64,000 nucleotides of DNA from Streptomyces albus subsp. albus (lineage in GTDB: Bacteria > Actinomycetota > Actinomycetes > Streptomycetales > Streptomycetaceae), in NCBI RefSeq assembly GCF_000725885.1, contig NZ_JODR01000032.1, positions 8,431-72,430 on the forward strand. Direction: 5' to 3'. The position numbers and the translations under genes were made by a program. Below are positions 25,120-34,126 of this stretch, in pieces (position 1 is the stretch's first letter; each line of letters starts with the position of its first letter). Under the pieces are notes generated by a model that saw nothing but the letters and a program-made list of their open reading frames with translations, was not told the DNA's origin and did no database searches.

Positions 25120-26151
25120 GTGAAGCAGCCCGACACCGACCTGCTCGCCCTGGGCGTGGCCCCGCCGCCAACCCCGCCCGCCCCCAGGTGGCTGGACACC
25201 CGGCAGGCGTGGAAGACCTTCGCGGCCAGGCGCCCGCAGCCGCCGGACCTCGCCGACTGCGCGCCCCTGGGCACCGACATCGCCGACAGCGACCCCCGCC
25301 TGCTCTACCACGGTCAGATGCGTATGGTCCGCACCCCCGCGATCAGCCGTGCGCTGCCCGTCGTCCACCAGCAGATCCTGGCCAACCGCCAGCGCACCCA
25401 CGGCCGGGTGGGCATCATCATCGAAGGCCCGCGCAGCACCGGCAAGACCGTGCTGCTGCAGGCCATCGGCCTGCACTACGAGCACAAGATCCAGCGCCTG
25501 TACGCGCCGGACGACAACCGGATCCCGGTGATCACCCTCAGCGTGCCCGCTCCGGGCCGCGGCGGCGCACGGAACTGGCCGGCCGCGTTCGCCGCCTTCC
25601 TCGGGCTGGAACGCGACGGCGGGTCCGACCCCACCCGATCCATCTGCCATGTCATGCGTGCCAGCGGCACCCTGCTGGTCCTCATCGACGGCATCGAACA
25701 CCTGCGGCCGGGCACGGACACCGAGCAGACCTTCGACTACCTCTCCTACATCAGCGAGCAGACCGGGGCGACGTTCATCTACTGCGGCCGCGGCGCCCGC
25801 TCCATCGTCGACCCGATGACCCGGGACCGGGAGACCGAGCGCGCACAGGGCGAAGAGCCGTGGGGCGACCACGTGGTGCTGCGCACCCGCCGCATCGGCT
25901 TCAGCGACGACGAACGGGTGGAGTTCGCCCAGATCGTCGACGCCTTCGACCGCGACCTGCGCCTGCACCATCACACCCCGGGTGAGCTGACCACGCTCGC
26001 CCCCTACCTGCACAAGCGGAGCAAGGGATACCTGCGGGCCCTGTCCCAGCTCATCTGCCAGGCCGCGCAGCAGGCCATGCTCACCAAGACCGAACGCATC
26101 ACCGAGGAACTGCTGGACTCACTCCACCTGGGCCGCAGCATCACCCTGTGA
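25120..26151 (+). CDS. TnsC/TniB-like AAA+ transposition ATPase
   Basis: 343 residues from GTG 25120 (a TTG at 25108 is in frame). Walker A is GPRSTGKT with Lys109, Walker B LLVLIDGIEHL with Asp190, and a sensor-like IYCGRGAR follows. C-terminal region: LTTLAPYLHKRSKGYLRALSQLI, typical of TniB/TnsC lids. In Tn7-type systems this ATPase links the target selector (TniQ) with the TnsB transposase and gives target immunity. It lies 50 bases after tnsB on the same strand. Confidence 0.88.
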   Translation: MKQPDTDLLALGVAPPPTPPAPRWLDTRQAWKTFAARRPQPPDLADCAPLGTDIADSDPRLLYHGQMRMVRTPAISRALPVVHQQILANRQRTHGRVGIIIEGPRSTGKTVLLQAIGLHYEHKIQRLYAPDDNRIPVITLSVPAPGRGGARNWPAAFAAFLGLERDGGSDPTRSICHVMRASGTLLVLIDGIEHLRPGTDTEQTFDYLSYISEQTGATFIYCGRGARSIVDPMTRDRETERAQGEEPWGDHVVLRTRRIGFSDDERVEFAQIVDAFDRDLRLHHHTPGELTTLAPYLHKRSKGYLRALSQLICQAAQQAMLTKTERITEELLDSLHLGRSITL

Positions 26152-26167
26152 CCGGTGAGCCGGTCAC
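26148..26167. terminator. Short hairpin between convergent tnsC-like and helicase genes
   Basis: An 8-bp perfect stem (gtgaccgg/ccggtcac) with a 4-base loop. The left arm contains the tnsC stop codon and the right arm the stop of the convergent helicase, so it could terminate both transcripts. It is short and lacks U tracts. Confidence 0.4.
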
Positions 26168-28521
26168 TTCTGCCGGTCGCGCGTGGACGGCATGCCCTCT
26201 CGTGCGGCGGCCTTGCCGCGACGGCCGGCACGGGCGAGGCGGACATCCCACACCATGCGCATCGCCTCAAGGGCCGACCGTTCCTGCGGGGTCAGCTTCT
26301 GCGGCCAGCGGCGGTGCTTGAGAATGAAGGCGCCCAGACGGACGGGGCCGATCCAGGTTTCCTCCACGTGCGCCCGCGGCACCAGCAGGTTCCCCTCGCG
26401 GGCGAGGTACGCGGCCGCGGCGATCAGCCCGCGGCGGAACTCCTGCCGCTCAGGCGTGACGAACGGCCCCGGATACAGGCTGTCCACGTCGGGCGTGGCG
26501 CCGAGCTCGAGGAGCAACTGGGCCTGGGCGGGGTCCAGTTGTCTCCACCGGTTGCGCTGGCGGTTCAGCCACTGGCCCAGCGGCACACCGTCACCGGTGC
26601 GCCAGTCGCCGGGCAGGTCCACACTGCCGCCGGCCTCCACATGCGCTTTGGCGGCCGCGTAAGTGCGCCGCCAGGTCAGCGGGAAGGGCGGGTTCCACCA
26701 GGGGTCGATCCCGCGCAGGGCCTGCTCCTGCTCGCGTGTCAGGGTGCCGGCGCCGGCCCGGGCCCGGCAGCTGGCCAGCCAGGCGCCGACGCGGTAGCCG
26801 CCGGCGGTGGCGGTTGTCGGGGCGGCCAAGTGCCCGTGCTCGTCGGCGTAAGCCCGCGCGTGGGCGAGCATGCGCTCGAAAGTGTGCTCGGGCGGTGTCC
26901 ACAGCATGCCCAGCCGCTTCAGCGCGCGTACCTGGGCGGGTGGGATGCGGCCCAGGAGGTAGCGCAGGCGCTGGTTGACGATCCACTCCCCCAGGGCGAA
27001 GCCCTCGTCGTCGACGAAGGTCTCCGGCACGTCCAGATGCCGGTGCTTGGTGGCGTAGCGGGTTGCGGCGCGCAGGGCCTCCTCCCAGGTGCCGGTTGCC
27101 GGCAGGGTGATCTGAAGGCCCAGGGCGGCGGCGAGTTCCGCGGCGCGCTCCGGCTGGCTGTAGTGCAGACGGCGGCCCAGCACCCGCCCGCCGGGGCGGC
27201 GCTCGGGCAGGGCGATCCGGTCCAGGTAGGAGTCGTCATGGGCGCGCAGGGCCTGCAGGATCGACCACAGGGCGCCGAAGGAGGAGTTCTTCAGCAGCTT
27301 GCCCGGCGACGTTTTGTCGGGCAGATAGACCGGGATGACCAAGGTGGCGATCTTGCCGCTGCCGGGTGGCTGGCGCAGGGCCCGGCCGATCGCCTGGATC
27401 GCGTCGATCACGCTGTAGCGGGGGTCGGCGAACACCACCGCGTCGACCGCGGGCATGTCGACGCCTTCGTTGAGCACCCGCACGTTGCACAGCACGGCCT
27501 TCTCGATCGCCTCGTCGCCGAAGGCGGCCAGCACACCCCGGCGGTAGCCGGGGTCCTGCTCGCCGTCGATGGCGTACGCCCACAGTTTCTCGATGCGCAG
27601 CGGCGCAGGCACGGCGGCTGCGGTGGCGGGCAGGGTGCCGGCGAAATGGTGCGCGGCATCGACCCGGTTGTGGAAGACCAGCACGCGCCGCAGGTCCTGC
27701 TCGGCCATCGCCCGCAGCACCGCCACCTGGATCGCGGCTGTGCGCAGCCCGTCGTGATGGGCGCTGGTGGCCGGGCGTCGCTCCGCCAGGATCGTCTGCA
27801 GATCGTCGTCGCCGACCACCGGCATGAGGACCTGGTAGTCGGCCAGGATCCCCTCCTCGATCGCCTTGGCCAGCCCGAGGGTGTAGACGGTGGGCCCGAA
27901 GACGTCCTCGCGGTCCATCGTGGCCGTCGGCGCCCGCTCCACGAACTCCGCCAACTCCCTGGGCGCCTGGCCGTTGAAGATCCTCGGCGTCGCCGTCATG
28001 TACAGGCGTACCTTGGCCGGCACCAGCTGGTCGTCATGGACCTTGCCCCAGCCCTCCCCCACCCCCATACACGTGCGGTGGGCCTCATCGGCGATGATCA
28101 GGTCCCACGACGGCAGCGCGAACAGCTCATGCGCCCGCACGACCACAGGGAGGGAGTCGTAGGTCGCGAAGACCGCCAGCGGACCGCCAGCGGTCAGCGC
28201 CATCGCCACACGCAGGGGGTCGTTCGTCATCACCGCCTGGGAGCGAGCCAGCCCACTGCGGGACTGCGGCAGCGAACACACCCCCAGCGCCCGCCCCTGG
28301 TAGCCGGCCTCCCGCCACCGGGAGATCGTCTGGGTGACCAGCGCGAGCGTGGGCATCAACACCAGCACCGCACCCGATGGGGCCACCTGCTCGGCGGCCC
28401 GGCAGGCGATCAGCGTCTTACCCGTGCCGCACGCAGCCACCACCGTCATCCGCCGCTCACCCCGCCGCACCGCCCGACGGATCGCGGCAAGGGCCCGGAC
28501 CTGGTGCGGAAATAGCTCCAT
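26164..28521 (-). CDS. Second DEAD/DEAH helicase with HA repeats, nested in the Tn7-like locus
   Basis: About 785 residues from ATG 28521 (ATG 28527 or an upstream GTG near 28539 also possible; no clear ribosome binding site). SF2 motifs: AACGTGKT, FATYDSLPVV, IIADEAHRTCMG, TATPRIFN, FHNRVDAAHHFA, NEGVDMPAVDAVVFAD and QAIGRALR. Four HA repeats follow, including KHRHLDVPETFVDDEG, DEHGHLAAPTTA and REGNLLVPRAH. It shares domain plan with the helicase at 16-18.5 kb but differs in sequence throughout. It is transcribed against tnsABC and divergently from tniQ, so it is either cargo or an accessory factor for transposition. Confidence 0.85.
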   Translation of the reverse strand: MELFPHQVRALAAIRRAVRRGERRMTVVAACGTGKTLIACRAAEQVAPSGAVLVLMPTLALVTQTISRWREAGYQGRALGVCSLPQSRSGLARSQAVMTNDPLRVAMALTAGGPLAVFATYDSLPVVVRAHELFALPSWDLIIADEAHRTCMGVGEGWGKVHDDQLVPAKVRLYMTATPRIFNGQAPRELAEFVERAPTATMDREDVFGPTVYTLGLAKAIEEGILADYQVLMPVVGDDDLQTILAERRPATSAHHDGLRTAAIQVAVLRAMAEQDLRRVLVFHNRVDAAHHFAGTLPATAAAVPAPLRIEKLWAYAIDGEQDPGYRRGVLAAFGDEAIEKAVLCNVRVLNEGVDMPAVDAVVFADPRYSVIDAIQAIGRALRQPPGSGKIATLVIPVYLPDKTSPGKLLKNSSFGALWSILQALRAHDDSYLDRIALPERRPGGRVLGRRLHYSQPERAAELAAALGLQITLPATGTWEEALRAATRYATKHRHLDVPETFVDDEGFALGEWIVNQRLRYLLGRIPPAQVRALKRLGMLWTPPEHTFERMLAHARAYADEHGHLAAPTTATAGGYRVGAWLASCRARAGAGTLTREQEQALRGIDPWWNPPFPLTWRRTYAAAKAHVEAGGSVDLPGDWRTGDGVPLGQWLNRQRNRWRQLDPAQAQLLLELGATPDVDSLYPGPFVTPERQEFRRGLIAAAAYLAREGNLLVPRAHVEETWIGPVRLGAFILKHRRWPQKLTPQERSALEAMRMVWDVRLARAGRRGKAAAREGMPSTRDRQK

Positions 28522-28744
28522 GGCCATCTGTTCGGTGTCCAACACGAGCGAGACGGACTTCCTCACGCAGCAGATCCCCAAGAGCAGACCGGCAGGCGAT
28601 CTGCGCGGGTACTGTACAAATGCGGCATCGGCGCAGCACCGAAAACCAGCCAACTTGTCGACTCCAGAGGTGAGTTGAGCTGAACATAGCCCGCTGCGGG
28701 GCCGGTCCTGATCCGGTGCCGGCCGCCGTCTCAAGGGACACCAG

Positions 28745-29920
28745 GTGGACGCCGCAGCAGACGTGCACGACGGTCATGGCCGATCACGCGGAAGGATGCC
28801 CCAAGCCACCATGCCGAAGACCCCGCGCAAGAAGCGAACGCACACACGCACCAGCTGGGCGCCCGCCCAGCCGCTGCCACGACAGATCCGTTTCATCGCC
28901 GGCGAGTCCACCGGCTCCTTCGCCCGACGGCTGGCCGCAGAAAACGGCCTTCAACCCGAGGAATTCTGGCCCATGGTCGGCAACGGCGGGCAGATCTTCG
29001 ACCCCCGCTACTCCGAGGTCTACCTCAACGCCGCCGCACTGAGCCGCCTTGCCCGCCTGGCCGGACACGACGCCGCCACCCTGCAGTGGCTCCTGCCCAA
29101 CCTGCGCCCCCACCACCTGATGGACACCGGCCCGAGCCCCGAGTGGCGCTGGCCCTGGGACGCCGCCTCCGGCTACCTGGTACGCGCCTGCGAACTGTGC
29201 GCCCGCGCCAAAGGCACCGACGAAAACGCCTACCTCATCTCACCCACCACATGGCAGGTCTGCACCCGGCACCAGCGCTGGCTGGACAACCGCCGCGAGG
29301 AGCACACCGGCTCCATCCCCCTGCACCACCTGCCCGACATTATCCAAGCCCACCACCGACGCCTCACGCTGGAACGCCGCCTCGGCGAATCCGGACGCGC
29401 CCTGTTCGCCGACGCCTACGCCATCGCCGCCTATTGGTGGAATCTGCCCGTCCTCTCCCCGCCCGTGTGGCGCGAGCGCCAAAACCACCTCCGACCCGCC
29501 AAAACAGACGACGTCCGCTGCGCCCCGCTCGTCCTCTACCCCGAAGCCGTACACATGGCCGAAGCCATGGCCGCCCGCGAACGCCGACGCCTGCGCGGCA
29601 CCCTCACTACCAACCAGGCACATTCATGGCTCCACCACGTCGCCGCCCTCCTCGACGACTGGCAGATGCCAGCCGACCTCGCGATCCAGCCCGCCCTCCA
29701 GTGGGCCGCACGCCACCAGAACCCGGACCCCGCACACCAGCCGAACCCCCGCCCCGCACGCGGCCGCTACCGCCGCCTCCCCCTCCCCCACCCGCACACC
29801 ACCCAGACCACCGACACCCCACTGCCCGAACTGTCCTGCCTCCCCTGGCAGATCGGCGAACTCCTCAGCCCGAACCTGACCCCCGCACCCGGCGGATGGA
29901 CCCTCACCGGCCGAGCCTGA
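28745..29920 (+). CDS. TniQ-like target-selection protein
   Basis: Up to 391 residues from GTG 28745; ATG 28796 or 28811 are alternative starts because the first 22 codons look non-coding. A TniQ-type zinc knuckle is visible: Cys149 and Cys152 (ACELC), Cys173 and His176 (CTRH). ESTGSFARRLAAENG resembles the N-terminal TniQ helix segment, and the C-terminal third is Pro-rich and ends LSCLPWQIGELL. TniQ/TnsD proteins choose target sites and bridge to the TnsC ATPase. It is separated from tnsC by the inverted helicase gene. Confidence 0.78.
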   Translation: MDAAADVHDGHGRSRGRMPQATMPKTPRKKRTHTRTSWAPAQPLPRQIRFIAGESTGSFARRLAAENGLQPEEFWPMVGNGGQIFDPRYSEVYLNAAALSRLARLAGHDAATLQWLLPNLRPHHLMDTGPSPEWRWPWDAASGYLVRACELCARAKGTDENAYLISPTTWQVCTRHQRWLDNRREEHTGSIPLHHLPDIIQAHHRRLTLERRLGESGRALFADAYAIAAYWWNLPVLSPPVWRERQNHLRPAKTDDVRCAPLVLYPEAVHMAEAMAARERRRLRGTLTTNQAHSWLHHVAALLDDWQMPADLAIQPALQWAARHQNPDPAHQPNPRPARGRYRRLPLPHPHTTQTTDTPLPELSCLPWQIGELLSPNLTPAPGGWTLTGRA

Positions 29921-29959
29921 CGGCCCCCGGCCCCCGGCCAGCTCCCCAACGCCAAAGAA

Positions 29960-30152
29960 TTATCCGTGCAGTTACGACATTCCAAGTGCACTTACAACAT
30001 CGCAGGTCACTACGTCACAGACGCAGTACCTCATCATCGACAATCACCTATACCACCTGCTCAGTCCCATGGCGGGCGCTCTCACCCAGCCTCTCTGCCT
30101 ACCCACAACACCCCAGCTCACAGAGCTCCCGATGTCGTAACTTCACAGATAA
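29960..30152. repeat. Direct and inverted repeats, candidate transposon-end TnsB sites
   Basis: Immediately after tniQ two 15-bp direct repeats lie 20 bases apart: gtgcagttacgacat (29966-29980) and gtgcacttacaacat (29986-30000). On the opposite strand at 30132-30152 the sequence ttatctgtgaagttacgacat matches ttatccgtgcagttacgacat of the first copy at 19 of 21 positions. The block is AT-rich against the background. Position and arrangement suit a Tn7-like end, but the cognate copy near tnsA was not found. Confidence 0.6.
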
Positions 30153-30252
30153 CCGACATCCTCTTCCGGGGAGACCGGGCGGTATCTGCGGCCTGCCGCG
30201 TAACGTGCGTCCCAGGTGGCCGCTGTGAGAACCGGCACGGGTGCGCTCCTCT

Positions 30253-30945
30253 CTACCGTGGGGCGTTCTGGAGGCTCTTGAGTGCCGCTCTGCGCACTGT
30301 GGGCGGGAAGCCGAGCCGCTCGGCGGCCTCGGCGTAGCTGAGCGATGCTTGGCCGGCGAGCTGTGCGATGCGTTCACGACGCAGGTTGGCCAGGGCGCGT
30401 TGTGCTGTGGCCGGCGCGACTCCGAGGGCGTCGCAGACCTCGGAGACTGTGACGGCCGGCTTGGCGTCCAGTAGCGCGGCCACTTTGGCGTGCAGCTGGT
30501 TCCGGGGTACCGCGTTGCCCTTGCCCTTGGGTCGGCCGGTCGCGCTGCTCTTCCCGGGGCGCGTGTCCTGGAAGGCCCGTACGGTGCCGCGGGGCCAGTG
30601 TTCGACGCCGCACACGACCACCATGTGGGAGGCCAGGAGAGGGTCGGTTTTGTAGGCGTCCCAGCTACGGGTTTTCACTCCCAGTTCGGCGGCTGCTTCG
30701 TGGCGGTCGAGGAGGTCCTGTTCTCCTCCCGCCGGCGGCAGGTCAGGTACGGGGGTGCCGGCGAGGTAAGCCGCGGTCTGCTCGCCGTCCCAGAGGAGGA
30801 CCCGGGCCTGGGGCGAACTGATGGGGGCGGGGAAGCCCTGGGCGGTGTAGGGCTTCTTGTTGCGGAACGTTCCCATGGACATGCCCATATCGCGCGCCAG
30901 GAGCTCCCTGGTCCGCACGAGGTGTTGACGCTCCGGATGGATCAT
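30253..30945 (-). CDS. Multi-helix-turn-helix DNA-binding protein, 230 aa
   Basis: ATG at 30945 with CAGGAG eight bases upstream. Three putative helix-turn-helix segments: LLARDMGMSMGTFRNKK near the N-terminus, ALLDAKPAVTVSEVCDALGVAPATAQRAL in the second half, and LSYAEAAERLGFPPTVRRA at the C-terminus. The middle has an RHEAAAELGVKTRSWDAYK segment resembling a fourth. No enzymatic motif. It sits just outside the repeat block that follows tniQ, reading toward it, and may be a regulator of the adjacent element or a flanking gene. Confidence 0.7.
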   Translation of the reverse strand: MIHPERQHLVRTRELLARDMGMSMGTFRNKKPYTAQGFPAPISSPQARVLLWDGEQTAAYLAGTPVPDLPPAGGEQDLLDRHEAAAELGVKTRSWDAYKTDPLLASHMVVVCGVEHWPRGTVRAFQDTRPGKSSATGRPKGKGNAVPRNQLHAKVAALLDAKPAVTVSEVCDALGVAPATAQRALANLRRERIAQLAGQASLSYAEAAERLGFPPTVRRAALKSLQNAPR

Positions 30946-31640
30946 TCCGTCACTCCTGACAGGCGCGGCTCAGTCCGAAGCCCGAGTGCCTCCGACGGGC
31001 TCTCCGCTGGACAAAATAAGATACCGCATCGGAGTCACGGGATCCACGGTTGGCGGGTACGTCTGGGCGGCGGCGGCGGTCCACGCGTTCATGGCGCCGA
31101 GCGCCAGAAGGATCGGAGCAGTTAACGCGTGCCGATCGAAGTGCGGCTTTCGGCAGGTGGGCCTCCTTGCTGGGATCCAGGGTTAAGACGGGAGACGGAG
31201 CCAGCGCGGCCCGCTGGCACCGCACCGCTGGAAGCGTCTCTGACCTGGTATTTTCCGGGGAGGTTGTACGTTGACATGGTCTCCGGGGGTGGTTCCAGTC
31301 CCTTGTGGCTCCTCCTCGTCCGCCGTGGGCGAATCTGCCCTCGGACCTGCGGCGAGGGGGCCCCGGCTGTCTCGGCCGGGGGGGGGGAGAGAGACTCGGC
31401 GCCTTCAGCGCGGAGCAACTGCACCGCGTCTCTCGATCAAGGTCTGGGCATCGCCGACGGGAGTACTGGCGCTCACGTTCGCAGCGGGTTAGCCATCGGA
31501 GGTCAACGCCGATGCGGTGACCTGCACTTGGGTGCCGGACTCGTCGTACGTGGCTGCGCCGAGCAAGCAGCGTGACGGTCACCTCGACGCTCGCAAGGGG
31601 CACCCCGCGCGAGGCGTCCGCGGCGGTCCGGGCCGTTGAG
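30946..31640. other. Gene-poor stretch
   Basis: About 690 bases with several open frames but none with a good start, coding bias and recognisable product. It includes AT-richer words at 31005-31020 and 31240-31275 (ggtattttccgggg, ggttgtacgttgacatgg) that could be a promoter remnant. Confidence 0.35.
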
Positions 31641-31745
31641 GTCAGAATGCTGGCCGGCATGAGCGAGGCCGAGCAGGCGAGCGCGTTGCGGATACTGCAG
31701 GGAATGATCTGTTCCCTGCGCGATGGCGCCGACGCCGGACAGTGA
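31641..31745 (+). pseudogene. C-terminal remnant of a MarR-like regulator
   Basis: The frame reads AVRAVEVRMLAGMSEAEQA, then LRILQGMICSLRDG and a stop, the typical last helix of a MarR regulator (the MLAGLSxxEQxxLxxLL pattern). The winged-helix part is absent upstream, so this is a decayed fragment. Confidence 0.45.
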
Positions 31746-31831
31746 CGCCCTTCGCCAACCGAGCGAAGCCAGCCAGCCTCGGTATCGATCCGAGCGGACC
31801 TCATCGGTAGGTCGGCTCGGTGCTGCTCGGG

Positions 31832-32776
31832 TTACACCTGGTTGGCGCGGCGCTCGTGCGCGTGGGCGCGCAGGAGGAGGGCGATCCAGCTGCGGTAGGG
31901 GCGCCAGGCGTCGGCGATGGCCGCCAGGCGGGTGGTACTGGCGGCCGCCTGGCTGTCGAGGCCGTAGGCGGCGGCCATGGCTTGATGGACGCCGGGCTCG
32001 TGGGCGGGAAAGACGTCAGGGTGTCCGGCGCCGCGGATGAGGATTAGCTCGGCGGAGAACGGTCCGATTCCCGGCAGTTCCTTGAGGTCGGTGAGGGCGA
32101 ACTCGGCTGGCTGCGCCCGGAGCTGGGCGGCGTCGAGGCGCCCGTCGAGAGCGGCGTCGGCGAGGGTGCGCAGCCTCTCGATCTTGACGTCGGTCAGGCC
32201 GGGTACATCGCTGATGCGGCGCAGTCGGTCCGGGGCGGGGAACGCGTGGAGTCGTTGTCCTTCGACCTCGACGACCTCGCCGTACTGCTGGGCGATACAG
32301 GCTTTGATGCGAGCGGCCTGGGTCCTGCGAATGCGGTTCCCGATGATCGTCCAGGCGGCCGCCTCGTACGGCGAGTAGAACAACACCGGCCGCAGGCCCG
32401 GGAATTCGGCCTGAAGGCTGGCGATGACCGGATCGGCGTCGGCCAGAGCGGGGAAGCCGGTGGCATCGATGTCAAGGGAGAGGACGCGGGCGATCTGGGC
32501 CCGTGCCGCCTTGGCGGCCGGTGTGCCGTCGGCGGGCTGCGTGACTGTGCCGTCGACGTAGAGGCTGTACTCGGCGTGCACCGCAGCGGAACCGTCCGCC
32601 ACACCCTTCTGGCGCAGGGCGCAGCCGATGACGGCCTGGCCGTCATCGGTCGGAAAGGCCAGCCGGAGCACCGTGTCGGGCGCCTGGTCGTAGGAGGCGG
32701 GAGTGAAGCCTTCCAGGAACCGGATAGAGGCGGCCAGCGAGAAGGGACCCTTGGGCGTGAAGGAAACGGCGGTCAC
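31832..32776 (-). CDS. AlkA-like DNA-3-methyladenine glycosylase
   Basis: 314 residues, GTG start two bases after the stop of the VOC gene, so the two form an operon. The helix-hairpin-helix reads LKELPGIGPFSAELILIRGAG and is followed by DVFPAHEP; in AlkA the catalytic Asp lies at the end of this segment and here the aligned residue is Glu. The N-terminal beta domain (FTPKGPFSLAASIRFLEGF) is AlkA-like. It would excise alkylated purines during base excision repair. The Glu for Asp change may reduce or alter activity, though related actinobacterial proteins may share it. Confidence 0.82.
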   Translation of the reverse strand: MTAVSFTPKGPFSLAASIRFLEGFTPASYDQAPDTVLRLAFPTDDGQAVIGCALRQKGVADGSAAVHAEYSLYVDGTVTQPADGTPAAKAARAQIARVLSLDIDATGFPALADADPVIASLQAEFPGLRPVLFYSPYEAAAWTIIGNRIRRTQAARIKACIAQQYGEVVEVEGQRLHAFPAPDRLRRISDVPGLTDVKIERLRTLADAALDGRLDAAQLRAQPAEFALTDLKELPGIGPFSAELILIRGAGHPDVFPAHEPGVHQAMAAAYGLDSQAAASTTRLAAIADAWRPYRSWIALLLRAHAHERRANQV

Positions 32777-32778
32777 CG

Positions 32779-33150
32779 TCAGCCCGTCTGATGCACGGTC
32801 AGGACGTAGCCCTCAGGCCCGACGAAGGAGAACATCGGGCCGAACGGGCTCGGCGAGATCGGCGTGAGGATCTCGACGCCATGCGCGGTGAGCTGGTCAT
32901 GGAACGCCTGGGTATCAGGGGTGGCAAACCACAAGGCCACACCGAGGCCCGGTCGGCCGACGTCCAGGTCGGTGCCGGGCAACGGGTCACGCACAGCCAA
33001 GGCGACCGGCTTGGTGTCGAAGACGACCGCACCGGGGGGCGAGGCAGGGGCACGGCGCAGGCCAAGGTTCTTCTCGCAGAACTCGGCCGCCGCCTCCAGG
33101 TCGCGGACCTGGAGCGCGATGAAGTCGGGGCCATCAATGCTGACGGGCAT
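32779..33150 (-). CDS. VOC (glyoxalase/bleomycin resistance-like) family protein
   Basis: 123 residues from ATG 33150 with GAGGAGGAG upstream. Pattern: FIALQVRDLEAAAEFCEKNLGLRR at the start, ALWFATPDTQAFHDQL in the middle, and a final FVGPEGYVLTVHQ strand. Such proteins are metal-dependent lyases, dioxygenases or drug-binding proteins; the substrate cannot be read. It is the first gene of a two-gene operon with the glycosylase and divergent from a MarR regulator, which probably controls it. Confidence 0.82.
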   Translation of the reverse strand: MPVSIDGPDFIALQVRDLEAAAEFCEKNLGLRRAPASPPGAVVFDTKPVALAVRDPLPGTDLDVGRPGLGVALWFATPDTQAFHDQLTAHGVEILTPISPSPFGPMFSFVGPEGYVLTVHQTG

Positions 33151-33202
33151 GGTCTCCTCCTCGAGCCTCAACGTTAGGCCCCAACCTCGCAGGTGTCAAA
33201 AT

Positions 33203-33625
33203 ATGGACATGCAGGACACTCAGCACGCGAAACCACCCCACCCCGCGAAGGACGTGCTCGACCACGTGGGGTACCGCCTCAAGCGCGCCCATGCAGCCCT
33301 GCGCGGTGCCATGGACCAGGCGCTGCGTGAACACGACCTGACCGTGCCGCAGTACGCCTGCCTGGAAGTCCTCGCCGCCCGGCCGGGCATGTCCAACGCA
33401 GACCTCGCGCGCGCCACCTTCGTCACCCGCCAGTCGATGAACGTCGTCCTGCGCGGCCTGCAAGACCAGGGCCTACTCACCCGGCCCGCCACCGCCGAAA
33501 CCGGCCGCGCCCGCCCCGCGACCCTCACCGACGAAGGCATGCGCCGACTCGATGAAGCCCAGAAAGCCGTCTACGCCATCGAGAGCCGCATGATCCACGC
33601 GATCCGTCACGCAATCGTGAACTGA
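33203..33625 (+). CDS. MarR-family transcriptional regulator
   Basis: 140 residues from ATG 33203 (ATG 33209 is possible), about 52 bases from the divergent VOC gene. Winged helix: LTVPQYACLEVLAARPGMSNADLARATFVTRQSMNVVLRGLQDQGLLTRP, with wing ETGRARPATLTDEGMRRL. MarR regulators usually repress themselves and the divergent gene until a ligand or oxidant binds, which fits this arrangement. The final helix is intact. Confidence 0.88.
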   Translation: MDMQDTQHAKPPHPAKDVLDHVGYRLKRAHAALRGAMDQALREHDLTVPQYACLEVLAARPGMSNADLARATFVTRQSMNVVLRGLQDQGLLTRPATAETGRARPATLTDEGMRRLDEAQKAVYAIESRMIHAIRHAIVN

Positions 33626-34126
33626 CGGGCTACCGGTGCCCAGTGCACGCCCCTGGGGCACGCCTCCAGCATCTTGTTCTTGTCGAACTTCCCGTCCTCG
33701 TCGGTCCATCCCAGATCGTCGAGGGAGACGTCCATAGCGATCGCCATGTAGTCGTCCTTCGTCACGTCCTTGCAGGCGTCAGGCTTGCCCTTCACGTCCG
33801 CCTTGAACTGCTCGAAGAGGGCCTGGCGGCAATCCTTGACGATGTCCTCGTACGACGGCTGCGCTTGGGGACACCCACAGGCGGGCACCGGAGCCGAGCA
33901 TGATCGACGGATTCACCACCACGTGCAAGGTGTCCACCAGGTCCGCCTCCAGGAAGGCGCGGATGGTTGTGGCGCCGCCACCGACGCGGACGTCCTTGCC
34001 CTGGGCCGCCTCCTTCGCCCGCTCCAGGACCTTGGCGGCGTCGTCGTCGACGAAATGGAAGGTGGCGACCCCGGCCACAATGACGGCCAGGGCAGCGGAT
34101 CCGATGTTAGTGGTGCGGCGTTGCAT
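33607..34126 (-). pseudogene. Chimeric remnant: secreted-protein gene interrupted by a dihydrofolate-reductase-like fragment
   Basis: From an ATG at 34126 with GGAGGG upstream the frame reads a membrane-anchor-like MQRRTTNIGSAALAVIVAG, then switches to THFV-type dihydrofolate reductase family (RibD C-terminal) sequence: FHFVDDDAAKVLERAKE, GKDVRVGGGATTIRAF, LVDTLHVVVNPSIMLGSG. After about 33890 another frame continues as PSYEDIVKDCRQALFEQF, then GKPDACKDVTKDDYMAIAM and LGWTDEDGKFDKNKMLE, which looks like the C-terminal half of a small Streptomyces secreted or lipoprotein family. Two junctions and a frameshift make it non-functional as either product. Confidence 0.55.
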
